A stretch of 64,000 bases of DNA, from the NCBI RefSeq assembly GCF_005239225.2, contig NC_133293.1, positions 18,816,333-18,880,332 on the forward strand. The letters run 5' to 3'. The DNA comes from Populus alba (taxonomy: Eukaryota; Streptophyta; Magnoliopsida; Malpighiales; Salicaceae). Every line of letters begins with the position of its first letter. Position 1 is the stretch's first letter. The position numbers and the translations under genes were made by a program. The notes under the pieces are model-generated. The model ran no database searches, was not told where the DNA came from, and worked only from the letters and a program-made list of their open reading frames with translations. This document shows, one piece after another, positions 37,901-50,899 of this stretch.

Positions 37901-38893
37901 TACGAAAGCAATATAGTTGTTGTTTTGTTCCCTGTTCCATTCTTAATCACATGGGCAATTAGGGTTTAAACTAAACTATATCAAGTGGCCGTTTCCTTTT
38001 TTTCTTTCGAAAATAATAAGAAAGCATGGTGGCAAATAAAGCAAGACGTGTTGTTTTTATTTGTCTGCTTGAGTTCAAATTGATAGAAATTAATCAATAG
38101 CCTGTCAATACATTTCACATTAAATTGCTCAAGTTTAAACCTCTCTAACGCCCTCTAGTAATCAATACCTTTAAGTTTGTTGTTTTTTTATAACAAATAC
38201 ACACAATTAATGGTCACCATGAAGTCTTACAATTAATTAATTAGATTTATATATAAACTGATCCGAGAGTATCAAAATTAAAATATTATATTCATAAAAT
38301 TATGACTTATTTGTGAAACACGGATATTCCTCGCACCATTAATTAATTATTTCTTATGGATAACAATATATTTTTTGTTAAAATGAGATTAATGGCAACA
38401 AATATGAGATTTGAAATTGCTCTCGATTTGAATAGATAAATCTTTTTTAAAAATAAAGTATTTTGTTAATTTTCTCTGGTTGGTCTCTTGTAGAGATCAA
38501 TTCGAATCCGTTCATACCATAGATCAGTTTGATATATAGTGATTCAACGACGTATACGTATAAGAGAGTCGTCTAACAAAATAATGTATAAATTAAAGAT
38601 AACTCATAATTAAGGGGAAAAAGACAAAGCAATAAAAAAGGAAAATGACGTTTCATTAATGAAGAAGTGTTCTTCACGACGGCTGCCTTCGTGGCATGAG
38701 AAAGCATCGACTTTTCTGGCCATTAGACTAGTTTCCTGCCTGCCTTAGAACTTGTCTACAGGCCTAGATTTTCTTAACCTAATTCAAAGTATTTCAAGGC
38801 CAAGTTCTTGATGATACATCATCAGTGGCTGCTACCGCGTTTTTTATGAATTTTACTTGTTCATTAATTATATATGTGCCTTCAAAAGTGACA

Positions 38894-38941
38894 CCGTTTG
38901 ACTTCTTGATAATCACGCCGTTTGACTTCTTGATAATCACC
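38894..38941. repeat. Two tandem 24-base units
   Basis: 'ccgtttgacttcttgataat' begins at 38894 and 38918, a perfect repeat apart from the last base of the unit. Each unit contains TTTGACTT, a W-box-like core. Confidence 0.93.
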
Positions 38942-39384
38942 AATCTTATTGTCGATGGCTTTTACCTACCTAGAGGTTTTTAATTCAGTAGCCTTTTATA
39001 GGGTGCAACTTGACAGAATTTTTAATAAGCTTTACACAAACGTTCTAAAAACAAAATTAACTTAAAATATCCCGGTTAGCTTTTATATATATCAATTAAT
39101 TTTATAAATTTTAAAGTTAATTATTATATAAATTTTTTCATAACTTTAAAATTTATAAAAATCAAATTAATAATTATAAAAAAATAAAATTAGAATCTGA
39201 TTAATAGATTTACACCTTTCAAGTTAGAAGCGCTGTTTCTGCCGATGCAGGCCCATGAGTTTCTTAATTTAGAGCAGGTATGGAAAGCAATCATCGTCCA
39301 ACTAGAGCTTGCTTGCCCAGTTGCTACTCCCGATGCATTTTGAAGGCACATATGCATTTACCATAGTATTGTTAGTGTGTGGGT

Positions 39385-39580
39385 CAGTGTGGTAGCGGTT
39401 GTTTTTCAAATAATTTTTTGTGTTGAAATACATGTAAATGATATTTTTTTATTTTTTTAAAAAATTATTTTTAATATCAGAACATCAAAACGATTTAAAA
39501 GGTACAAACCACACTCAATTTTAAAAAAAAAAAATATATTTAAAATTTGTCAAAACCCAAGTTAAAACGCAGCCTGAACG
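39385..39580. repeat. Family A MITE-like repeat with both ends recognisable
   Basis: Starts 'gtggtagcggttgttttt', runs through 'gaaatacatgtaaatgata' and 'tttaatatcagaacatcaaa', and ends 'aaaacgcagcctgaacg'. The left end matches 11250-11275. The right end is a loose inverted counterpart of the left. Confidence 0.6.
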
Positions 39581-40647
39581 GGCTGAACACAACCAGCTTG
39601 ATGGAGAAAAAGAGAGCCGCAGCGATGACAAAAGGAACACTCCTGAGTTGCAAGAAGCCCTCTAGTTTAAAATTCCTCAATTTTTTCTCAAGTTCTCGAC
39701 TGGATTCGTGACACTTCATTTAAAATGATCCGACAATAAAAAAATTCCCAACTCATTACTAACTTTTTTTGAACTCCTCTTCTTTTGAAATTCTAACTTC
39801 TTGAATTCTAAAACGCCGTTATTTAGAAGGATGAAATTGCTTATAAGATCTCTTCTCATTTTTTATCAGTTGATTCACCTGCTGCTGCATAAGAATTGAT
39901 TTGAGATCGCTTGTGCTATCAACCGATTCCTTAAACTGGTTGTCATGAAGTACAGAATGGCCTAGATAGCTTGGGTCTCAAGTATTAATGAACAAATTAA
40001 TGGGTTGCAACAGTCCAATACCTGGTTTCTACTTGTTCCTCTGTGTCTTGTGACTCTGGTTCTTTATGCACACACACGTATACGTCCGCGTGCTTTTTTA
40101 TTTTTAATTTTAATTAACATTCAACAGTATAACTTTTTTTATTCAGAAAGAAGATATTTGCAGAATTGTTTTAGATGGTAGGTCAAGGAAAAAGGAGAGG
40201 GAGAGAGGCAATCGTTGCGAATTTACTTGGATTAACTAAGTTTCAGGGTTGAGTTGAGAGAGATTAATGAGCTGGAGTTCTATTTATTATAATTTTAAAG
40301 GAGGTATCGTATGTCTAGCCAAATCAACAGAGAAAAATAGAGGAATTTCAGACTGAAGGGAAGCGTGACCCATCATAACACACTAACGGCGCAACTGGAT
40401 GCATTCAAATATCAAGATCATATGGAGATAAAATCTGGAAAGCTGCGTTGCATCAAGCCAGTTGAAGTGCATAAACGATTAAATCAAAACATAAGTTTAC
40501 GTGGGTTTTGGAAAAAATTTAGATATTCCAATTCATCCACTAGAGGCAACATAGGCCTACTACCATCTGCTGATGCATGCTGAAAACCATGTTAATCCTG
40601 GCACACATCAGACTCATGACCATAGACTAGATTCTACTTCATTTGCC

Positions 40648-43600
40648 TTATCTAGTATGCCTTGGTGACAAGTCAGCCGACCTAGATCTTGATCCAGAAG
40701 GTGACCTTGATGCTCTACCAGGTGACGGCCTCCAAGCTCGTGCTTCCTCGAAATCATATGCCGATTTCCTACAATCAACATGTTTTCAAGTATAGCTTAA
40801 ATGCACATGCCTCTTAAGAAATTTGGGTCAACTGATAAGCATAAACAAATTTCAGAGTGCATTCATCCCCTACTAAATTAACTTTGAACTGAAAGAAGAC
40901 ATATTAACTGCTCGGTTTTATAACAGGGTCTAAAACCATGAACATTGAACAGCATTCCTATCATTACCAGTCTGGCATTGTGATTCTCATAAATAATTAG
41001 GAATTTTCTGTTATGAAAGCATCATAAAACCCATGCTTTTCAATGCCTGTGGTCAATCACTTCTGCATGACAGCCCACTACAAGGGCATGGAATGACCTA
41101 AATACATGGATGACAACAGTAGAGAAGAGAAATCTACACTTACTCGCCAAACCCATTGCCATTTTCATTAAGATCATCACCATGGCCATAGGCTGGAGAA
41201 TACGACCTGCGGCTGTGGTCACCATCTCGCTCTGGTGGAGGACCTCTCGGAGATCTTGGATGGCCTGCATGCCTTCTATCAGGGGAAGCGGAGTAGTCCC
41301 GCCGTCTCGGGGCAGGAGAGTATGACCTACCAAAGTTAAAATTCACATCTATCAACCTGTTTCAGATGTAGATTAGGACAATATGATGGCAAATTTGTAA
41401 CCATGGAAGCTTACCTGGAGCGATATCGAGACCTAGAACTGGGATAATGGCGAGGGGACCGTGATAATGAACGAGAACGAGAACGTCCTAAAACATATTT
41501 GATACAGAGCAGTGATTAATTTTGTAGCAAACCAATTCAAGATTTTAGCAGAGGGAAAAGAAAGGACACGAAGATTAACACCAATGCAGTAGTTTGATTG
41601 ATAAAGGAAATTTGCTATCCTCATGTCATCTCGCAAGATTAATAAACCTTGATAACTCAACTTGAAGCTCCCCACCAGGATATTTTCTAGGATGGTTTAA
41701 CCACAAATTCCTTCCTCATGCGCCAAAAATTCAAAAATAAAAAATAAAAAATCAATGCCACTTTTCTGAAGAAAGTGAGCATGTTATAGGCTAGTAATCT
41801 TTTATAGACTGATAATCATAATCCTACAAAAATAGCAGTGGATCCATGTTATGAGAATCATTGATGATCCATTGCTTCAACATCACAATCACCATTATTT
41901 CAAAGACTTCAATTTTTTCCAAAGAACATATTTTTACTTTGGAAATATGCACGACTTCCAGAACCATTCACAAAATGCAGAAGAACCATACACAAAATGC
42001 AGAAAAACTAGTCTTCAAGCAATACAAGAAACAAGTCGTGCACAGGGTCATTATCAATTTAGTCAGCTGAGCTGAACACAGTCATTTGCGGACAACAGAA
42101 AATGTGGACAAAAACTTCAATAAATCATGGTACTGGAAAATAACACTATAATGAGTGATGGCTTACCATAATTGGAGGATCTTCCTCCTTGACTCGATGG
42201 TCCTCTGTGGAATGTACAAAGTAAATGTAGAGAATCTAAAAAAACTAATAATTATAACAGTAAAATCACATGGTTTATGCACAAGGGAGAGATATTACCT
42301 AACCCTAGCTCTGTGGCGCATCTCCTCGGGCCTTTTTCTTGTCTCTGCTGCTAACACCACAGATATCTGCCTCCCCGCAAAAATCTGCCCATTCATACGA
42401 TGCTGAGCTTCCATAGCTTCATATGGATCCACAAACTGCACAAATGCAAACCCTCGAGGTTCCCTGCATATAAGACACAGCAAGGCATCAATCAAAGTAT
42501 GGAAAGTTGTGTATGAGCAAGCACGACTTTCTGAGAAGAGTGACTTACTAAAACAGCTTGCCTAGGGATTGTCATAATATCACTACCTAGTACCTTTCCT
42601 TACAAATCTACAGTCTAGCTCCAGAGCACTTACACATACGCGGACATGATTTTACTGAAAGCAGGCTTAATGGCTGGCCTTTTCTTTAACAATCAAGTAT
42701 GAAAGGCAACTTCAAAAGAGGCAAGTCACTTGAAAAATCTTCACATTCTTGTAAATATAAGATGCACTTCAATTCAACGTTCCCAAACTTAAATTCTCCT
42801 CAAGTTGCCTTCAGTTGTCAAGAATCAATCTTCTACCTCGTCAAACTTTAGTGGTTGTTTTTTTTTTTAATCTCTCTTCATAAAGGAACATTCTTCATTG
42901 AACATTACTCTTGAGACCAATATGTTAGCGAATGATAAACAGTAGGTCTTCATCAATGGTGGGGCTTGGTCTTGATTTTTAACTTCAAACCAACATACCC
43001 CCTGACAAACCAGTTCAAAATTTAATTCACTGTGAAAAAAAAAAACCAGTACCCTGATAAATAGTTTGGAAAGCAATTCAAGTATGCTTTCCCATCCCTA
43101 TTTACATATCGTAACTGAAGTAGCTAGCGTAATTTAGGAACATAGAATCAGGAGGTAAAATCCAAAAGAACAGCATATTTTCCCTTTCCAGTAAAAATGA
43201 GGGCTGGTAATTTACACTGCGATTAATAACTCCCAAGATTTCTCCTCATGTTACTATCGACTAAAACAAACAAACAACAAAGCCATAATCCTCAAACATT
43301 ACTATCAACTGGAAAAAAAAAAAAAAAAAAACTTTATTGAAAGTCAAACACACATAGAAGAACTCCACACCATTTGTGCTCCTATTGACTAGTTGATAAC
43401 CATTTCACCAGTCAAAGCACTACTGCTCATGCTTATTCTCAAGCTTGGTTATTTAAAGGTAGAGGCAAATGACTGACTCTAACAGGATTGTGAATAGCTA
43501 TCATAGGCATTGCATGAATAGAATGAATCAATAAAGTATTTCTATAAAAATAGATAGAGAAGAGAAGTAAAGTGGTAAACAAGAAAAAAATACGACCTAC

Positions 43601-44038
43601 ACTGTAAGTAACAATGACAGAAACATAAAATAATTGAATAAAACCATGGCAATATCTCATTACCGATTTAACCAATTCCCCGTATGAAAAAAAAAAAAAA
43701 AAAACTCACCCTGTGTAGTAGTCCTTAGGAATATAGACGTCTCTTACGACTCCGAATCTCTCAAATGGCCCTCGAAGTTCTTCTGGTCTGCAAAAAAAAA
43801 AGAACTCGATAGGGTATCTCTTAAAAGCTCAAACCCAGTTCACCAAAACAAATAAAGGGTGAAATTTCAAATACCTGCAATCAAGAGGAATGTTCCGAAC
43901 CAGTAGGCTTCCACTATTTTGGTCCTTGCGTCTCCCATATCCACCACCACCTCCATATCCTCTTCTTGGTGGGCTTCTTACACGCCCTCCATATCCCCTC
44001 CTCGGAGGACTGTAGTATGGTGGACTATATCTCCTCAT
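40648..44038 (-). CDS. SCL30: SC35-like serine/arginine-rich splicing factor SCL30, 273 aa
   Basis: Seven exons on the minus strand: 44038-43875, 43787-43710, 42463-42299, 42204-42167, 41487-41415, 41326-41144 and 40768-40648. They total 822 bases, all GT-AG and in phase. The N-terminal extension MRRYSPPYYSPPRRGYGG is characteristic of SCL30. One RRM covers about 44-122, with RNP2 LLVRNI and RNP1 RGFAFVQF. A C-terminal RS region (about 134-273) has RSRSRSLSRSPR and SYSPAPRRRD blocks and ends in SRSRSADLSPRHTR. SR proteins bind exonic enhancers and guide splice-site choice in the nucleus; phosphorylation of the RS region controls location. Intron 2 (42464-43709, 1246 bases) is by far the longest and splits the RRM. 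A leader intron is likely (donor near 44529, acceptor near 44046). Confidence 0.95.
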
Positions 44039-44539
44039 TATATACCTATCAATTCAACCACATCATAATTTATGTCAATCTAACACATAAATTGCATCTT
44101 TTCAACAAAAAGAACAAAACTTCTTGCCCCGTTACATATTCTTCTATTATTGGAGTAAAATTAAGCCAGCCCGTTGTGTACCTAGTAAAGAAAAGTAAAA
44201 ACAAAAAAAAATCAAACTATAAACCACAATTTAGTTCTAATCCCCCCATTTGTTTTCTGCTAGTCTCATAATCAATTGAAGTTAACTGCACTAGTTGAGT
44301 CCATTAACTTGAATGAACTAGATAAAAAATAAATTTTACCAGTCAGAAAGAGCAATCGACCTTCGCTTTTTACAGTATCAACTAAAAAACCCCAATTATA
44401 AGGACCATTTCAGCTTCAATTTTGGTTTTCAACAACTTAATTATGAGCTAGGGTTTTAAGCTTCTTTAATGAGATTTGGAGAAAAAATAAAATAGAAGAA
44501 GAAGAAGAAACAAAAGATTAAGTTATTACCTGTACAATG

Positions 44540-47500
44540 ATAACTTTTACGATGAGAGACAAAGAAGAAAGGTTTTACTTGGATCTGAAGGTACTTACTG
44601 TAGTAAAATCCGATGATCTTGTCTTTAATTTTTGTCAGGCTTTTATTTCTGAAGCGAAATCAGGAGGGGATTTTCTTATAAACCCTAGATGGACCGGAAT
44701 AGTGGCGGGTCAATCCGGTTTTTTAAAGGATTCAGGAGTAGGAGGCGTCCCAGATAAATCCTACTTCATGGCAGTAAATAACAAAATAGTCCCTCTAGTT
44801 GTACAGAATAAATTGGAATGGTACCCCTAGTTTTAAATATTAAGAAATTAGTATTTCTCTTCCGGTTCTTTTGTAATTTATTTTGTTATTTTGTCTTGAA
44901 GATATATAAAAAGGAAAAACATGAAAATAATACGAAAATATTAATGAGAAAAACGAATCATTTTAAGCATGGTCAATATTGGTCAAGGGACTAGTAATTA
45001 ATTTTTTTAAAGTAAAGAGACTATTTAATGTATTTTATAAAACTATGAATTAATTTATAATTAAATATTACTCTAAAAAGCGTGAGTTTTTTACTATGCA
45101 AGGCTCCACTATTCATTCTCTCAGGCATTATTGTGGATGGGCCATGCAAAATTTTTCTTTTCTTCAATTTGATCCTCAAAATTTTTCCTAGTGATTTAGT
45201 TCTAATCAAAGACTAATTGATTTTAATTTCTTATAAAAAGATGGAATTGAAAAAAAAGGGACTACAATGAAAAAGAAATCAATTCATTCTTATTATTTTT
45301 TTAATCCTTGATTGAGAGAAAAGAGAGAGAGGTCACCAAATTCCAGCAGAAAAAAAAGAAAAATGTTGTTGGAAGCAATTTAAACCACAAAGCAAATAAT
45401 ATCCGTGTCAAATGATTCTATCTAATGAAAACAATTAATATTAAGTGTTTTTTACCTCTACAATTCATGAAAAAATAGATATAAACTCAAGGTAATTTTT
45501 GAATTCGGGTTGATTTCTGTCTTTAGGGCAAGTCATAGATAGGTTTATTACGATTTCTATATGTTTTACAGGGTTTTTTTTTGTCAAAATGGGTTGAAAA
45601 ACGAGTTTTTGAGTAAACTAATCCAAGCCCTAATTTTCTAATCACCATAGTAGGTGAAATCTGGACAAAACAAACGATGTGTCGTATGTTTTTTATTTCA
45701 AAAAAAAAAAAAGATTGGACGATATCTCATCCACATTAGTTACAAACAAAAAAAAACTAAAGGCCCAATTGCGCAGGCCATGACAAAATAGGCCAAACGG
45801 GATGGTCTGGGGCACCTGGCATACCAAGCCCAGCAACGCTTGACCTTTGCTCCTTTTTTTTTCTAATGTTTTTTTAATTAATGATTCTTTTATAGTTTTT
45901 TCTCTATTTTTTAAAATTTATATCTAAATTAACACTTCTTTTCTCTTTTATTTTGTTTGGAAAGCCTATTTTACATGAAAAATTATTTTTTTTAGTTATA
46001 CATTTAAATTTGAAGAGTTTTTTCTTATTCATTTATAATTTATTTTTTTTATCTTTTGTATAGATGAATTTTATTTTTGAAAATTAAAAACTATTTTTTG
46101 ATAATATCTATAACATGTGCAGCTTCACATGATATTTTTTTATTTTATTCAATCAATTTAATTTATATCTCTATTTCTATTATCGCTTGCTTAAATAAAA
46201 AAATATTTCAATAAATAAATTTAGCACACACAACCCGGTAAATGTTTCGTCTTCCAACATTAAACATCTTAATCTATATTTTTTCTCTTGATTTTTTTAA
46301 GTTTTAATTTTAGATATCGTTAATGACTTTTTATTTATTTATTGGAACACATAATTCTTGATTTTTTTTATTACATATATGCATAAGATTTTTTATTTGA
46401 ATTAAGATTTTTAAAACAATAAAAATACATTAAAAAAACTTATGTATACAATTTTTTTATAAAAAAATAAAAATATGTGTCATGCGGTGAACTCGGGTTA
46501 ATTAGTCTAATCACTCTAGGGCTTTGATTTTGAAACGGGGTCTTCTGTGGGTCAATGATGAGAGGCAATATGGGTTTATTGGTGTGTATAAACCAACTAC
46601 CCACCGAAGTTTTTTTTCGCTCACCTGGTAAACATTCATGAATCGTGCACTGGGAATTTTTTTTTTCACGGTAATTTTTTTAATTCGAGCTTGAAATATA
46701 TCACCCGAATCATTTCTAAAGAGCAAAGAGAGTATTGGTGTAGAGAATGAAGAGCGCGGATCTGCGATACAAATTTTAACGATTCTGGCATTTGCACTCA
46801 TGATTACTGGAAAGATTGTCGTCGAGAAATTAAATACAAGTATTGATCTAAAAAACAACTGGAAAATATCATGCTACCGGACTGGAAACTGACTCGGCGG
46901 AGGTTTCAGGTCTTCGGGTCATCTGACCAATTTGGTTAATAAATTGACCCTTTTTCAATAATATAATATAAATACATTAAAGGGTGATTTCTCAGTAACA
47001 TTTTGTAGATAGGTGGTTTGGTTCATCGGGTCATCCTAGTAGATTAATGACACTCTACGTTAAAAATGGTTTATTAATTATAAACATGTCACAATTTCAA
47101 CACAACTTTTAATTAATAAAAAATAATAATTTAAAGACCTAAATTTCAAATTAACAAATATAATTCAAATAACTAAAATACAATCTAAATTTAAAATCTT
47201 GAATATTTAAATGACAACAATCACAATGTCTATCTAAGAAAACACAGGTTTCGTCATTTTTTGAATGAACATATCAGGTTTCTAGGTATCTAATGAAATT
47301 TTGTTCGTTCTTTCTTTTTACAATTGACCCGGCCAAGTTTAGCAGAGTCACTCAAGTCATCAAAAACCTTGACCAGATCAGATGACTGTCACGGGATCAG
47401 TTTTGGCTAGTTAACTAACAACCCAGACTAAGTTAGACTCTGGATCTCGTTCTCCGAATCAATCTACAGCCGGATTTTACAATTATGCTCCAGACTACAC

Positions 47501-47890
47501 ATGCATAAGATCAACGATCCCTTTCTCATTACGAGCAAAGATGGAAGCACGTTATTATTATTAATAAATAAAAATGGATGGTCGTAGGTTACATCTTTAA
47601 TTCTTTACAAAATATAGCCAACACTGCTGATTGTGTTGTGTACAAGATCATTGAGTCCTTTCTTCATCTCATGTGTTTCAGGCTATTGACGACCAAAAAC
47701 TCTCCGAAGAAATCAGCAAAATGAGCCCATTCATGAACCCCCTCAATTTTTGCATCATGTATGAAACGAACTTCCACTTCTGCAGCCGCGCGGCAGAAAC
47801 AAATTCTACATTATGCCACAACGAGCATGCTTGGAGACACCAACTAGCCTGGTCGTCAAGCATTCTTGCACACCAGGGAAGAAAACAAGT
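44540..47890. other. Spacer upstream of SCL30
   Basis: No gene recognised. 44540-44830 is the SCL30 promoter side; its open frame on the plus strand shows no family features. 45730-45860 has a GC-richer island ('aggcccaattgcgcaggcc') of unknown origin. 46880-47470 has phrases such as 'gggtcatcctagtagatt' and 'aattgacccggccaagttt' that resemble family B repeats. The end adjoins the 3' end of the RlmN-like pseudogene. Confidence 0.6.
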
Positions 47891-47898
47891 CTGAAATA

Positions 47899-50851
47899 CC
47901 ATCAGAGAAGCAACCAACCAGAGACCTCAAGGCACCAGCATGCAACCGCAACTTTCTCTGATTGCAAGCTGTCAGAACTCATGACTGGAGGACTTTTTTG
48001 GAATTCATTTCTTAGCTGACCACAAGCTGCACTTGCATCCAGGTCCCCCTTGTTCGACACACACTGGCAGTTATTTTGCGTGACTCTAGAGCAGCTGCAA
48101 ATGCTTGTGCCTGCCGAGTGGAAAGGTAAAGCAAATGAAATGGTAATGCGTGATTTGAATACTCAAGTGTTCTTACTGACAGCAGGGGAAAACCGTGTGT
48201 TTATGACTGGTGTGCATACCGCCTTTTTGTGTGGATGCTTGTAATCAGAACCTTGAATTGGATTGAAAGAATCAGATTCACATGATGACCACGTTCCCAC
48301 AGGTGAAGTAGGTCGGCAAGTTCTTTAAAATGCTCTACTCTATCATTGACCCCAGCTGCCCTAACAAATTACAAATGTATGTTACAGGATAGAACAGTCC
48401 TATCAATTCAAATGAAGCAGAGAAATATTAAATGAAATTTCAGTACCTAAAAGCGCATGCTCAAAGGATACTTGTCGAATGGTTTCAAGGAAGTGCTCCT
48501 TGCAATCTTTCATAATTGCTTCTAGAGGGTAGGATTTTGCATTTGGAACAATTGATTCTGTAAGTTTCTGGTTCGGAGCATGTAAGCTGGTGTATACGAG
48601 GGAAAAAATGATTAAATGTCATCACAGGCTAACATAAACTTTTGGCGTCAAAGGGATCCATTAAGAGAAAAATGCATCAAGACATGCACATCACTGGAAA
48701 TGGCCCAATTTACTCAGAGACAGATGACAACATTTACAGTGTCAAAGAATTATACAACCATATATTCTCTGTTTACTCTTACATCTGAAACCTATGTATA
48801 GAGATCCGCTGAAAATTTACAATAAACGGGAGGCCAGTTGTTTCAGAAGTAAATAGTATATGAAAATGGCAGAGCATTCATGTAGGCATCTACAAGTATC
48901 TTTGCAGCTCTCATCTTCACTAATCTTTGAACTAGCAAAATCAATGTCAAGGGACTCATTTTTTTCAGTCAAATCTTATCTTAATTCTTTTAGGTCACCG
49001 TTTCCACTTCCAAGTAAGCTTGCAGAGAAAGATTATTCTGGTCAAACTTATCATTGATCATGGCGGGTAAAACTAACCAAATCAAGAAAGGGGACACACA
49101 ACAAAGACAATAGTAGTCATTAAAATAATTAAACAAAAGATAGAATAGAAGCAATGGGATAATCGTTGACAAAAAAATTGAAAAGGCACCACCTTATTCG
49201 AGCATTGGTGTGCTTCAAGTTCAACATTGGTTCACCCATTCCCATGAACACCATATTTGTCTCCCTGTGCTCGAATATCTCCTCGACAGCCAAAACCTGA
49301 GTGTATAAAGCACTAAGCATGACTTTGAAAGGGATGGAGTAGTTACAGAACTACCAAGTCTATATGTTCTCAGTCATACAAACAGTAAAACACTCTCAAC
49401 AGTCCCACTTGATAGTTGGGTTTGAAGAACAATTGCACAAGACATGCAGCACTGACCTGCTCAGCAACTTCATGCCTTTGAAGATTCCTTGAAAAAACAC
49501 CCCTTCCAGTGGCACAAAATGAGCAGCGCAAAGGACAGCCTACCTTAACTATAAACGTAAAAAGGAACCACGAGAACCACGAGAAAATTATCAGCAACCC
49601 GTAATGACACCATGACCAAGAAACTTTTTACTAAGGCTAATCCTTGATATGGAAAGTACTTGAGATGAGAAACAGGCAGAAAGCCGCCTTGAACCTTTCT
49701 TATCTTCAACTGAATACCAACAGTTTCAATCAATCTGTTATCGTCCAGTATCATCAACAACTGCTTGATCATTAGCAAGCTTGAGTGTATGACACCATAC
49801 ACTTAACTTCAAATTAGAAAGGGGTGAGTGCAAGTGTTCGCTTCCCCAGAACTATAATTACATTGAAGGATAAAAAATAGAATTTCTTATCATATGATAC
49901 AACATTCGAGACCCTATCATATGATACAACAACATTCGAGACCAAGTATGTCACGCAAATAAAGAATATGACACATAGCAGCAGTAAAATTGCCCTGAAT
50001 ATAGCTTTCATTTAGCAAGAACCATGTAGCAATGTTAAAACCACCTCGATCAACAGAGCTAAGTTTGGAACAAAATCAATAACAGCACAGAACGCCAAAT
50101 TACAAATCAAGCATAACAGCATATCAACCTTAACCGTGCCATCAGCTGCGGTTACAGTACGAAAAATTGGTGATCGCCCAACTTTCCATCCAGCTTCTTG
50201 AAGATCATTTCTAATTGCCAGTTTGTTTGTGTGGTGCACCGCACAGACAAAGGAACCAGCCTGAGGCACTAATTCCCTAGGAAAAAAGGGGACAAATAAA
50301 ACTAACGTAAGCTACAAGAACACCAAAAAAGAGCTGCCCTAAATTAATTTATGAGTTCAGTACTGCTTACATTGACTAAAATCCTGTGTTTCTTTTACTT
50401 TTCTCCGGTATATTAGATGGTGGAGCTGCTTTCCTCTACAGCGTTGCTATTTATATATTTTTTCAATAGAAGAAGAAAACAACGAAATTGAAATATAAAA
50501 AATTGAAGTCTTAAAAATAAATAACTAAAACTCAATTTATTTTCTCTTCAATTACTGAAGTATCACAACTAATTACTTTCTTCTGCTCCATTTTCTCAGG
50601 AACCAAACAGAAAACAAGTAGCTTTCAGCTTTAATGATGATTACCTGGCCGAGTTCGAAGGCGATTTTCTGAAGCTCAGGCTCGGACATGCCGAGTGGGT
50701 CCAAGTGAGAGGCACGTGATGGAGCGGAGGAGGAGGCGGTGGTGGTGGAGAGGCTTCGAGAGGATATGATGGTAAGGGAACGAGGTCGCATGGCACGTGC
50801 TATTGGCACGGAACACACGTGCTGGAGCAGAGACATTGAGGTGGCAATCAT
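47899..50851 (-). pseudogene. RlmN/Cfr-like radical-SAM RNA methyltransferase, decayed copy
   Basis: Homology runs along the minus strand in the right order, with splice sites largely kept: 50851-50645 (Ser-rich N-terminus like an organelle transit peptide, then [17 protein letters not shown]), about 50250-50129 ([14 protein letters not shown]), 49760-49660 ([11 protein letters not shown]), 49543-49457 ([15 protein letters not shown], the CxxxCxxC iron-sulphur motif), 49296-49193 ([14 protein letters not shown]), about 48600-48460 ([17 protein letters not shown]) and 48355-47899 (AGVNDRVEH, AFAAALESRKITASV). Intact enzymes add a methyl group to A2503-type bases of rRNA and to tRNA. Lesions compared with the family as I know it: a one-base loss near 49712, a loss of about 13 bases near 49215, about 35 residues (the ISTVGVPNTI region) not found in 48600-49190, a one-base loss near 48270, an out-of-frame change near 48043, and an altered, shortened segment near 50250. 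A sequencing error could explain one of these, not all. Confidence 0.85.
49888..49943. repeat. Two tandem units of about 27-30 bases
   Basis: 'tatcatatgatacaacattc' is followed at once by 'tatcatatgatacaacaaca', each ending 'cattcgagacc'. One unit has a three-base insertion. It lies in an intron of the RlmN-like pseudogene. Confidence 0.9.
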
Positions 50852-50899
50852 GATCGCCGGTTGTCGCCCACGTTCGCTGTCTCCGTTAACACAAAACTC

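Noticed and set aside
44537..44830. Plus-strand open frame of 97 codons at the SCL30 promoter
   Set aside because: No domain and no intron partners; it lies across the divergent side of the SCL30 leader. Chance open frame.
46511..46858. Minus-strand open frame of 115 codons in the spacer upstream of SCL30
   Set aside because: No recognisable domain, no supporting splice sites, and repeat-like surroundings.
47673..48244. Several plus-strand frames of 60-73 codons
   Set aside because: Antisense shadows of the 3' exons of the RlmN-like pseudogene.
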